Of a stretch of DNA of 64,000 nt, positions 36,686-46,764 are shown piece by piece. Source of the DNA: Haliotis asinina (lineage: Eukaryota > Mollusca > Gastropoda > Lepetellida > Haliotidae). How positions within the stretch are numbered: the first letter of the stretch is position 1; every line of letters begins with the position of its first letter. The notes beneath the pieces were generated by a model. It worked only from the letters and a program-made list of their open reading frames with translations, made no database searches and was not told where the DNA came from. Made by a program: the position numbers and the translations under genes. The DNA is taken from positions 19,190,969 through 19,254,968 of the forward strand of contig NC_090288.1 in the NCBI RefSeq assembly GCF_037392515.1, in the 5' to 3' direction.

Positions 36686-38640
36686 GACAAATGTGAATTT
36701 GCTCAAACTCAGAATATGTTCCTGGTTTTCATCATCAACGAATCAGGAATCAGAGCTGACCCTGATAAAGACAAGGCTATTAACGACATGCAAGAGCTGT
36801 CTTCTGTTGTAGAAGTTCGTCGTTTCTTCGGGATGGTCAACTTCCTCTGAAAATTCTCACTAAAATTAGCAGAAAAGTACAAGCCAATAAGAGATCTTCT
36901 CAGAGCCAACTCTGCATGGTGCTGGGATAAACCACAAAAGGAAGCATTCCGAAAGATCAAGGAAGAGACAAGTTCAATGAAAGTGTTAGCTCACTACGAC
37001 GCATCAAAAGACACCAAGATATCTCCCGACGCTTCATCATATGGTCTGGGAGCAGTACTTCTCATGCTACATGACGAAGATTGGAGACCAGATGCCTACG
37101 CATCAAGATCACTGACAGTGACGGAACAGAGGTATGCCCAAGTGGAAAAGGAAGCTCTAGCTACAACATGTGCACATGAAAAGTTCTCAACCTATCTGAC
37201 CGGACTGGACTTCATCAAGACAGACCATAAACCATTGGTAGCATTGCTGGGATCCAAGGATCTTGACTTGTTGGCACCAAGAGTACAGCGGTTCTGAATG
37301 AGGATGAAATATCGCTACTCTGTTGACCATGTACTCGGAAAAACGCTCGTTGTCACTGATACACTCTCTCGTGCACCTCTTAAGTCAACAGCCTTGAAGC
37401 CAGAGCAGGAGCTCAGTCAGGACGTTGATGCATATGTGAAACAAGTTACCCAAATGACTCCAGCATCAGAAAAGCGTCTTGATGAGCTGCGCAGTGAACT
37501 CCAACAGGACCAAGTGTCAACAAGAATGGCCTGACCACAGAAAACTGCCTGGAGCTATCAAACTGTTCTATCCCTTCAGACATGAATTCACTGCTGAAAA
37601 AGGACGCCTTCTCAGAGGCAACAGATTAGCCATCCCATGTTGATGCATCTCAGCATGCTAGACCAGTTACACAAGGGACATCAAGGCAATGTCAAGTGCA
37701 ATGGGCAAAACAGTCGGTCTAATGGCCTCCACAACTATGAGAGTTAGTAGAAAACTGCATGGGCTGCATCAAGGAAAACGTAAATCGTCCTGAACATCTT
37801 TTGCCTTATATCTACCAGATTGCCCTTGGCAGAAGATTGCAATGGACCTCTTCCATCTGCATAACACAGACTATTTACTAGTTACTGACTACTACTCAAG
37901 ATACATTGACATAACCAAACTATCTCCAGCTACAAGCTTGGATGTAGTGAAGCACCTGAAGTCTATCTTCGCCAGACATGGTATTCCAGAGATAGTCATG
38001 TCTGACAATGGACCACAGTTACTTCGCAATTACTTCGACAAATTCTCAAGGGATACAGATTCACTCATGTAACAAGCATTCCTACCTTTGCTCAAAGCAA
38101 TGGAGAAGCAGGAAGAGCTGTGAAGACCGTCAAACTTCTGCTGAAGAAGGAAAAGGATCCCTATCTAGCCCTGTCATCCTACTAGACAACCCCCAACAGA
38201 ATGGTTACAGTCTGGCTGAACTTCTTATGGGGCGGCGCCTACGAACAACAGTTCCTGTACTTCCGGAGCTACTTAACCCGAAACTACCAGATGTCAGCAA
38301 GCCGAGGTTAAAAGACCAGGTTACCAAAGCAGACCAGAAGCAGAACTTTGATAGGCGACACCAAGCAAGAGACCCAGGTCAGCCTGACCCAGGACAGTCT
38401 ATTCAAGCACTCTAGGTCATGGCATGATTGCTCATCAGTCATACTACTCCAGGTCGCATGTCATCGACACCCCAGCAGGTCTCTATCGAAGAACTCGACA
38501 GCAGTTGGCATCCATGCCAGCACTTGCTGATCCAGATCTGCCTGCATCACAACAAGCTCCTGATGCTTCAGTGAAATAACAGCAGTTGTCAACATGGACC
38601 TGTTCACCACTGAAGACCAGATCCAGCAGATGTGTAGTGC
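36686..38640 (+). pseudogene. Gypsy pol remnant: RT end, RNase H, integrase
   Basis: In a live element this polyprotein copies the RNA genome and inserts the DNA copy. Here it starts inside RT (DKCEFAQTQNMFLVF, then ESGIRADPDK) and has the RT end FFGMVNFL before a stop at 36850. RNase H follows at about 36977-37297, with ISPDASSYGLGAVL, RSLTVTEQRYAQVEKEALA and TDHKPLVALL. It is cut by a TGA at 37295, then VDHVLGKTLVVTDTLSRAP appears. The integrase core at about 37842-38130 has MDLFHLHNTDYLLVTDYYSR and VMSDNGPQ, with SNGEAGRAVKT in another frame. The zinc-binding N terminus of integrase is decayed. At least four stops or frameshifts. Confidence 0.9.
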
Positions 38641-38857
38641 CATCCAAAAAACTCAACTTGTGACTTTTAAATTTGCATGGTCTTTCACGTTGAGCTTAAC
38701 AATGACATTTAATTTTAAGCACCTCAGAGTGAGTGCATACTAAAGTTGTGACTTTCAAGTTGGAATTTGTGTTGCGTCAAAGATTAGTTTCAAGACTTGT
38801 GTGTGCCAAAGTGACTTTTAAATATGGCCAATAAGATTTCCCTTCGTCAAAGTTATC

Positions 38858-38870
38858 AAAGGAAAGGGGA
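38858..38870 (+). other. Polypurine tract of the gypsy element
   Basis: aaaggaaagggga lies immediately upstream of the 3' LTR. This is where plus-strand priming occurs in LTR elements. Confidence 0.75.
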
Positions 38871-39028
38871 TGTAATGTTCAACTCATTTCAGGAGTAACC
38901 TCCCCTTTTGTGTGTTAATGTTCATGACGTCACAGGTTGTTGAGGACCTGCGATATGTTTTGATGTAACCTGAAATTCTTGGACTACTGATTAAAACTGG
39001 TCAAAGCAACTACCTCTCGGTAGTAACA
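38871..39028 (+). repeat. 3' LTR of the gypsy element
   Basis: 158 bp from TGTAATGTT to taaca. It carries the same TGACGTCA palindrome at 38925-38932. Confidence 0.85.
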
Positions 39029-39160
39029 TTATTAAACTTTCCATATTTTAAAAACAAGAATAAAAAGTTATAGGAATTCCTAAACATGTAACTTCAAAGC
39101 CCATGTTTTGATTCTGTAAAATATCTCAATTTTTATTTGGTCTGTTGGTCAAGCACTGTA

Positions 39161-39333
39161 CAGTGGAAGCTGTCTAAACCGGCACTCATTGGGACTGAAG
39201 AAATAATCAGGTTTAGACAATGTACTGCAATGTGCTTATGATAAATGTACAAGGCACAGATGGGACTGAGAATTTAAGCCAGCGTTGACAACTTGCCGAA
39301 TCAGACAGATGTCGGTTTTGACAGCTTCCACTG
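39161..39333. mobile_element. 173-bp MITE with TA target duplication
   Basis: Inverted ends CAGTGGAAGCTGTCTAAACC (left) and CAGTGGAAGCTGTCAAAACC (right, other strand), flanked by TA on both sides. The CAGTGG start and TA target fit the pogo/Tigger branch of Tc1/mariner. No coding capacity. Confidence 0.85.
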
Positions 39334-39335
39334 TA

Positions 39336-40053
39336 TATCTTTATTATATAACCAAAAAATCATTGTTTCCCTTCTGCAAGTTCTGGATATTTGACTAGTC
39401 CAGCATATAACTAGACGACTTCGCACTATACCAAGGTGTGCTCGACAACTGAATGTAGGCCTTGGCTGGAATACAAGTTTATTCATATGAACGATAGATA
39501 TTTGACATTTCAAGTAAACTCGACTGTAACCTAGCTTATTTTAGCAACACATTTTCGATACAAATATAGTAGGTTTACGGAGAAATTCACCTTATCAACT
39601 GTCATGACTCTGGACGCCGTCTTCGCATCTACAATAATCCTGGAAAATTCCGAAGCTTTGAGTTGGGCAATACCACCAACATGTTGCCAGTAGCCCAAAC
39701 CCGGAAGTGTCTGACATCTAAGGGAAATAACTCCAAACTAGTACTCGGTTATTATGAAATCTTACAAATAGCTGTCATGACAGACAGGGTTTCACCAACC
39801 CTACAATATCGTCGATGGCGTGCAACTGCAGACGTTAAGTTGGTTAAGGGAAAGGCCGAAGAGCTGGTAACAATGCTAAATTTCTCAAACTGGTAATTTA
39901 CTACTTATCTTGTGTATCAAACGATCCATTTACTACAGTACAATTGTAATTCGGTCATACACCATATGTTACTAGGCAATAAGGTGTAACGATGGGAAAC
40001 AGCGTGTTTCAAGTGTTACGGACACTGTTTCCGATAGGGGCGTTGTGTCTATA
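39336..40053. other. Single-copy DNA with a 77-codon open frame of unknown status
   Basis: An open frame at 39663-39896 (+) ends AEELVTMLNFSNW. It shows no match I recognise and no clear exon signals around it. It contains agggaaataactcc, a word I recall as frequent in mollusc DNA. I do not call a gene. Confidence 0.35.
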
Positions 40054-41580
40054 CAGTGCGTAGGGCAGTTCCGGATCACTTACGAAAAACCAACTGCATG
40101 CGCCTCCGCAAAAATATATCTGAAGCACCTAAGGGCAATTTCTGACTGAAAAATGTTTCATGTTACTTACACCAAAATATGAAATTAATCCTGACTGACT
40201 TATAAATATCGCAAAAGATACGCTCAGCCGTTACAGCAGTTCCGAATCATTTTAGGGTGTTCCGGATCACGTGACATAACGAGGCAGTGTTCGGTTATTG
40301 CTGCTCGTTTGGGGCAAGAGGGGTCTGTGTCAAACAGTCACACACGTTTAATTAAATAGATGCGTTAACAATATTCATAATGTTTGATAAACGAATAATT
40401 AACAAACATTGCAGTTGATAACAACATCCGCTTGGTAGATAGTTTTAACACTTGCTGCTCATAACAACATACTCCAGAATCATGATTCCAGGTACCAGTG
40501 TGGGCTGAAAAATATTTTCTTGGGGTTAATACATAAGTGGTTTATGGTACTGATCTCTTCAGTATTGATATATATTATTTTGTCGTATCTTTTATATGCG
40601 ACTTTAACTTGTAAAGTACAACTATCGAGGCAAAATAACCCATTTTTTCAGAACCTTTAACGCTCCATTCAGTCAGGAGCTTTTTTAACATCACATCATC
40701 AGTTACTGATTGTAAAGCTAACGAGCATAATCTATTAATACCAGCCTATTTGAACTCTTTGTAGGTGTGTATCTTCTTGTGTTGAAAAATGAAACAAACT
40801 ATAGTTCGAGTTTACTCCAACCTCATTGCTTCTGCCTCTGGCATAATTCATCACTAAAATTCATCAAGTTATTAAAAAAAAAGAATAATATGACTTGAAA
40901 ATAAAACAAAACAATTTCAACCCCAAAGTATTGTCAAGTTATTTCCAATATTCTTAACCTTTTACCTGACAGACAGTTCTGTACCGCAAATTACTTTTTG
41001 GCGAAATGAAGGCCAAAACGTTTTATGTATGTACTCTGTGCAAAGAACATCTAAGACAGACCCTTGAGTGAGTGTATATTTTAAATAAAGGCAACTGAAG
41101 TAAGATCGTGAAACTAATTACTTCATTTCAACAGTAATTAACATTTTTCGGTGGTCTTGAGGTGATCCCTATTTTCTGGTGATCCGGAATTGACTTAAAC
41201 ATGTGGTCCCATAAATTGCTCATTTCTCCAAAAATATGGCAGATGTAGAAAAGATTTTTGTTGCTTTTTACAGGTGAAAAGTATATGCATGCAATGGAGA
41301 GTTAACGTGAAGCATCTTGATTCTAGTCTTATTTGAGACGGGCCATTCCGAATGAGTTACCTTTTCCTGATGTGCCAACGACAAATTACACAATGATAGG
41401 TATCCTCGTTACAGGGGGCTCAAGTAAACTTCTGGTTCAGATCAAGTAAAACAAAATATATGACCTTAAAGAGCAATGTCTCGGCTTTAAAATGAGAGAT
41501 TGAGTAAAGAAATCCATCGAGATTTACAGTTTCTAGGGGGTAATGTCCATGGCAGTGATCCAGAATACCCTTACCCACTG
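40054..41580. mobile_element. 1.5-kb TIR element, TA-flanked, no transposase
   Basis: The left end reads CAGTGCGTAGGGCAGTTCCG then GATCACT. The right end, on the other strand, reads CAGTGGGTAAGGGTATTCTG then GATCACT. Both ends are flanked by TA (40052-40053 and 41581-41582). The word GTTCCGGATCAC or close variants recurs inside at about 40238, 40258 and 41167 (last one inverted), as expected of sub-terminal transposase binding sites. No frame encodes a recognisable transposase, so it would depend on another element. Confidence 0.75.
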
Positions 41581-41687
41581 TATTATTACCGCTAATTTTA
41601 AAGGAGCACTGATGCGGAGCGAATAATGTTTCTCTCCAACGGTCTAATTACGAAACCAAACTGCAACTTGGTCAGCGCCCGCTCCCT

Positions 41688-42067
41688 CGATCGTGGCGGA
41701 CAAAGGAACTGGGCTCCTGTCCATATTAGCAGAATTTCTTCATCTAAACGGTCAGGAGGCCGGATGCCCATCATATGCCATTATTTAAAAATATCCATGG
41801 TATTCCTTGTCTGATCGTAACAAACATCCCAGCAGTGTAGTTTTTTTCGGATGCTTGGATGTTATAGTGACTGATCCAATTTGATCCTATTTCTGTGTTT
41901 TTAACCTTGATATTTAATCATGTTACGCGAAAATATGATGTCTACAGGCACATAGCAAGCCATTTGTTTCAGTCCGAAAGATTGCAAAGCTATATATTTA
42001 GATAGTTTTGAGTGTTGTTTCAGCTGTGATAGCAAATATCATAGCTATGGTAGCTACCCCGTTTTAT
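41688..42067 (+). repeat. Dispersed 1.8-kb repeat, copy 1, left part
   Basis: Matches 56345-56717 in the same orientation (ggatgcccatcatatgcc, ttatttaaaaatatccatgg, cccagcagtgtag). The match stops at 42067 where the 3.3-kb insertion begins, and resumes at 45367. Confidence 0.85.
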
Positions 42068-43364
42068 TATCCCCCCGGCATGTAATGCGGGGGGATATAG
42101 TTGACGCCTCATCTGTCCATCCCTCCGTCCCTCCGCAATCATTTTGTTCTGAGCATAACTCAGAAACCGTTCAATATTTTTAGACCAAACTTGATAGATG
42201 TAATGCTCTCAACCTATAGCTGTACCTTTTGCTGTTTACAGAGTTTTGGCATTTTTATTTTTTTTGTTTTCCCATGGAACATTTTGGTGTTAGTTGAATG
42301 GTGGGGCAGGCCCCGTTTCAAAAACCATTCAATATTTTTCTGCAAAACTTGGTAGATATATGTGGCAGACCCCAAAGTGGTGCCTTTTGCTATGTACAGG
42401 TTTTTGTGATTTATTATTTTCTCGGTTTCCATGGAAATTTTTCGGACTTAGTCTCAAAATGGAGGAATGGGCTTCGTTTCTGGAGCAGAACTCAAAAACC
42501 GTTCAATATTTTTCTGCAAAACTTGGTTGATATGTGTGGCAGGCCCCAAAGTGGTGCCTTTTGGTAGTTCCAGGTTTTTGTGATATAATATTTTCTGGGT
42601 TTCCATGGAAATGTTTCCCTTCAAAATGAAGGGATGTGCTTTATATTCAATATTTTTCTGCAAAACTTGGTAGATACCAATCCAATCAGAAGCTGCAATG
42701 GTGCCTTTTGCTATTTACAGGCTTTTGTGATTTCTTAGTTTCTCGGTTTCCATGGTTAAACGAATCAGACTTTGTCTAAAAAATGAGAGGTGTGTTTCGT
42801 TTCCGGAGCAGAACTCAAAAACTTCTTAATATCTGTCAGTGTTACTTGGTAGATATGTGTGGCAGACCCCAGTGTGGTGCCTTTTGCTATTTACATGTTT
42901 TTCTGATTTATTATTTTCTCTGTTTCTATGGAAACGTTTTGGACTTAGTCTCAAAATGGAGGAATGTGCTGTGTTTCCGGAGCAGAACTCAAAAACCGTT
43001 CAATATTTTTCTTCAAAACTTGGTAGATATATCAATCAGGACCTAAAGTGGTGCCTTTTGCTACTTACAGGTTTTTGAGATTTATCATTTTCTCAGTTTC
43101 CATAGAAACATTTTTGACTTAGTCTCAAAAATGAGAGGTGTGTTTCGTTTCCAGAGCAGAACTCAAAAACTTGTTAATATCTGTCAGTGTTACTTGGTAG
43201 ATATGTGTGGCAGACCACAAAGTGGTGCCCTTTGCTATTTACAGGTTTGTATGATGTATTATTATTATTCCATGAACATGTTGCTGACTTCGTTTCTGGA
43301 GCACTACTCGAAAACCATTTCATATCTTTCAAAAGACCTTGGCAGATATACAAGACAGATGTTG

Positions 43365-43530
43365 CAACATATGTCATATTTGGGATTTCACTTCCTCAGT
43401 AAAGTACAAATTCTAGTACTTTTTTGGTTGAGTCCCATTCGGGATTCGAACCCACACCCTCAGAGTCAGACACCTAATCGCCAGCACACAAAGTCAGCCG
43501 CCTAACCCGCTCAGCCACCGCGACTTCCAC
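43365..43530 (-). mobile_element. tRNA-Leu-like SINE, minus strand, nested
   Basis: On the minus strand it reads GCGGTGGCTGAGCGGGTTAG (A box), then a long region as in a class II tRNA, then GGGTTCGAATCCCG (B box) and gggactcaaccaaaaaagta. It continues into aggaagtgaaatcccaaata. The head resembles a leucine or serine tRNA. It is inverted relative to the copy at 43693. Confidence 0.8.
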
Positions 43531-43635
43531 AAAATAAAAGTTGGACAACTGGTAATCTAGACTGCGTACTTTGTGTATCCCTCTGATAAGTGTGAATTGG
43601 CACGGCTCCCACGGCCGAAAGCTATGATTACACAA

Positions 43636-43692
43636 TGCCATTTAGGAAGTGGTCAAATGCAACATATGTCATGTTTGGGATTTCACTTCGCA
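43636..43692 (-). mobile_element. SINE tail fragment abutting the next SINE
   Basis: A 58-bp stretch (atgccatttaggaagtgg, caaatgcaacatatgtcatg) that is the reverse complement of the tail of the SINE at 43693-43885. Together they form a foldback with the SINE head in the loop. Confidence 0.7.
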
Positions 43693-43885
43693 AAGTTGCG
43701 GTGGCTGAGCAGGTTAGGTGGCTGACTTTGTGTGCTGGCGATTAGGTGCCTGACTCTGAGGGTGCGGGTTCGAATCCCGAATGGGACTCAACCAAAAAAG
43801 TACTAGAATTTTTACTTTACTGAGGAAGTGAAATCCCCAATATGACATATGTTGCATTTGTCCACTTCCTAAATGGCACCGTGTA
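43693..43885 (+). mobile_element. tRNA-Leu-like SINE, plus strand, nested
   Basis: Starts GCGGTGGCTGAGCAGGTTAG and has GGGTTCGAATCCCG near 43767. The same tail follows, to catatgttgcatttgtccac. A functional tRNA is unlikely: it lies in repeat DNA, has a mirror copy 200 bp away and carries an extended non-tRNA 3' part. Confidence 0.8.
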
Positions 43886-45366
43886 ATCAAGACAGATCTT
43901 GAAATGGTGATTTTTTTCTGATTACAGATATATGGCATTTACATTTTTCATGAATTCCATGGAAACAATTCACACTTGGTCTAAAAACACAATAAGTAAT
44001 TGTCGGATGATTCTTCTTTTCAAATATGTGGGGGCTGGAGGGATATGTCATATTCTGATGACTCTTGTGCTATTTACAGATTTTTGGCATTTTTATTTTT
44101 TTTGTTTTTCTATGGAACATTTTGGTGTTAGTGTAGTGGTGGGGCAGGCTTCATTTCCGGAGCATAACTCAAAAACCATTCTATATTTTTCTGCAAAACT
44201 TGGTAGATATATGTGGCAGACCCCAAAGTGGTGCCTTTTGCTATTTACTGGTTTTTGTGATTTATTATTTTTTCGGTTTCCATGGAAATGTTTCGGACTT
44301 AGTCTCAAAATGGAGGAATGGGCTTCGTTTCCGGAGCAGAACTTTCCAATATTTTTCTGCAGAACTTGGTAGATATATCAATCGGAACCTAACGTGGTGC
44401 CTTTTGCTACTTACAGGCTTTTGTGATTATCTTAGTTTCTCGGTTTCCATAGAAGCATTTTTCCTGAGCAGAACTCAAAAACCATTCCATATTTTTCTGC
44501 AAAACTTGGTCGATATGTGTGGCAGGCCCTAAAGTGTTGCCTTTTGCTAGTTACAGGTTTTTGTGATTTCTTAATTTCTCGGTTTCCATGGAAACGATTC
44601 AGACATTGTCTCAAAAGTGAGAGGTGTGTTCGTTTCTGGAGCAGTACTCAAAAACTTCTTAATATCTGTCAGTGTTACTTGGTAGATATATGTGGCAGAC
44701 ACACCAAAGTAGTTCCTTTTGGTATTGACAAGTTTTTGTGATTTATTGTTTTCTCTGTTTCCATGGAAACGGTTCAGACTTAGTCTCAAAATGGAGGAAG
44801 TGCTTCGTTTCTGGAGCAGAACTTTCCAATATTTTTCTGCAGAACTTGGTAGATATATCAATCGGAACCTAACGTGGTGCCTTTTGCTACTTACAGGCTT
44901 TTGTGATTATCTTAGTTTCTCGGTTTCCATAGAAGCATTTTGTACTTAGTCTGAAAAGTGAGAGGTGTGTTTCGTTTCCAGAGCAGAACTCAAATACTTC
45001 TTAATATCTGTCAGTGTTACTTGGTAGATATGTGTGGCAGATCCCAAAGTGGTGCCTTTTGCTATTTCCTGGTTTTTTTTCTGATGTATTATTTTCTCGG
45101 TTCCATGAACATGTTGCTGATGTCGTTTCCGGAGCACACCTCAAAAACCATTTCGTATCTTTCAAAACATCTTGGCAGATATACGAGACAGATCTTGAAA
45201 TGGTGACTTTTTCTGATTACAGACATATGGCATTTATATTTTTCATGAATTCCATGGAAACAATTCAGACATGGTCTAAAAACGCAATAAGTAACTGTCC
45301 GATGATTTGTCCTTTCAAATATGTGGGGGCTGGGAGGATATGTCATCTTCTGATGACTCTTGTTAT

Positions 45367-46764
45367 TTATGATAATAAAAACACACAGTTGATTTATTTG
45401 AATTCGTAAACGAAAGTAGATGACTTTGCCTTTGGTAGAGAAATCTGAAAATGTTCTTACATCAAAAAAAACTTATTACACCTATTTACCCAAGTACACA
45501 GCAAATGACAGTATGTATTCCTTATGTAACGAAGTTCCGTTGGTATCCTCAAAACAGTTTCGGCCCATAAGTGTTTTCAGGCTGCATGCGACACAGAGAT
45601 TACATCTTCCTTGCTGTAACTCGCATTTGATGGTGCAAACCTGCACGTGTTATTTGTCATCATTCTCTGGATGGTCAATTAATGAATTTATAACAGGTAT
45701 AATTAGTAGTAACACCACTTAGGTTATTGAACAAAGGTTCCCACTGGCATTTCTCCTGTATGGAGTAAATACTCAACATTATAAATTAACGTCTGTAATG
45801 GCAAATGTATTGTATGTTATGTAATATGTGCATTTAAGTGACGCAAGAGGGTTTATCAGCTGAGTTACAAAAACAAACATCGATCAAAGGATTAACTGAT
45901 AACACACTGATCGATTAATTACTTTTATCATCTAGTGGGTTTGCCAAAAGTGTGTGTAGATGTACTCATCTATACTGACTACACCCTGTCGTAAAGTGTG
46001 TGAAAACAAGATCCTCCCTTCAAAGAATTGACCACCCTTGCGTTGATTGATTGCTCATTATTGGTTAAATAAATTACATGTGCTTAGAATGGTGGACACC
46101 ATACAATTAGTTGCCAGGTGTGCTATCTTGGGTGACCAATGAGAGGTTTATCAGGTTTTCACCAATGTGAAAGACGTGAAACGATGTGTTACTTTTTCGC
46201 AAATTAGACTGTTGTAAGACACACGACATAGAGCAGGATTATTTACCAGCTGCAGATGAATGGAATACCATTTCTTTTATGTGGATATTGATGGATACAT
46301 TCCTGAACAAGGTAGTATCCTGACATTGTTGCTATAAAATTAGTCAGTTTTGCATTCATTATTTGCATTTTGTTTTAATTTATTTGTTGTAGCATTCAGC
46401 AGAATCTATATGACAGAAAACACACACTAGATCGCGTGTGTGTGTGAAATAGGATCCACATTGGCAATCTATACAATGTATAAATGTTGCTGTCATGTTA
46501 GAAATTTGCTATATGTATAAGCAGACCGTGTGTTCTTTTATTAATTTTAAAAATCATACAAATATGACAATAAACAAATTAGGGTTATGAGACAAAATAT
46601 AGAGACGTACATTGGCTTCGTTTTTTTTTCATCCTAATAGTTTTTTGACCATTTCTACCACTCGCAGATGATTAACCTTCAAAGTGTTTCATTTGTTTTC
46701 ATAATACATTTTTAATAAAGTAAATATGACTTCACATTAGTTGATCTGTCTATAATTCAACTAT
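45367..46764 (+). repeat. Dispersed 1.8-kb repeat, copy 1, right part
   Basis: Resumes the match to 56718-58121 after the insertion (acacagttgatttatttgaa, tttacccaagtacacagcaa, gggtgaccaatgagaggttt). The match ends exactly where the 41-bp minisatellite begins. The 100-codon frame at 45420-45722 is broken in the other copy and is not a gene. Confidence 0.85.

Larger units (their letters stand above)
36069..39028 (+). mobile_element. Ty3/gypsy LTR retrotransposon, internally deleted and dead
   Basis: About 2.96 kb between LTRs that start TGTAATGTT. A polypurine tract (aaaggaaagggga, 38858-38870) lies directly before the 3' LTR. The flanks ttata (36064-36068) and ttatt (39029-39033) are a likely 5-bp target duplication with one change. 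Inside, only the end of reverse transcriptase, RNase H and integrase remain. Gag, protease and the RT active site are missing. A possible primer-binding site (TGGTGTCGAAAGTG) starts at 36257. The two LTRs differ at about 10 of 145 aligned bases, so it is not a recent insertion. Confidence 0.9.
42068..45366 (+). mobile_element. 3.3-kb insertion element built of internal tandem repeats
   Basis: It interrupts the dispersed repeat copy; the uninterrupted site is visible at 56700-56720. The left end has a near-palindrome (ccccccggcatgtaatgcgg, then gggg) and gacgcctcatctgtcc. The right end has ggatatgtcatcttctgatg. The interior is about 15 units of roughly 170-230 bp with the words aaaaaccgttcaatattttt, ctgcaaaacttggtagatat, gtggtgccttttgctattta and cggtttccatggaaac. 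Two tRNA-derived SINEs sit near 43365 and 43693. Several overlapping open frames exist but follow the repeat and encode nothing known. A shorter relative is at 35182-35840 (minus). Confidence 0.8.

Noticed and set aside
43690..43790. Functional tRNA-Leu gene
   Set aside because: It has A and B boxes, but it continues into a SINE body, has an inverted sister copy nearby and lies inside repeat DNA.
42101..45206. Many 70-146-codon overlapping frames
   Set aside because: They follow the ~170-230-bp tandem units of the insertion on both strands and encode no known domain.
45420..45722. 100-codon plus-strand frame
   Set aside because: The homologous stretch at 56760-57060 carries stops and frameshifts, so there is no coding constraint.
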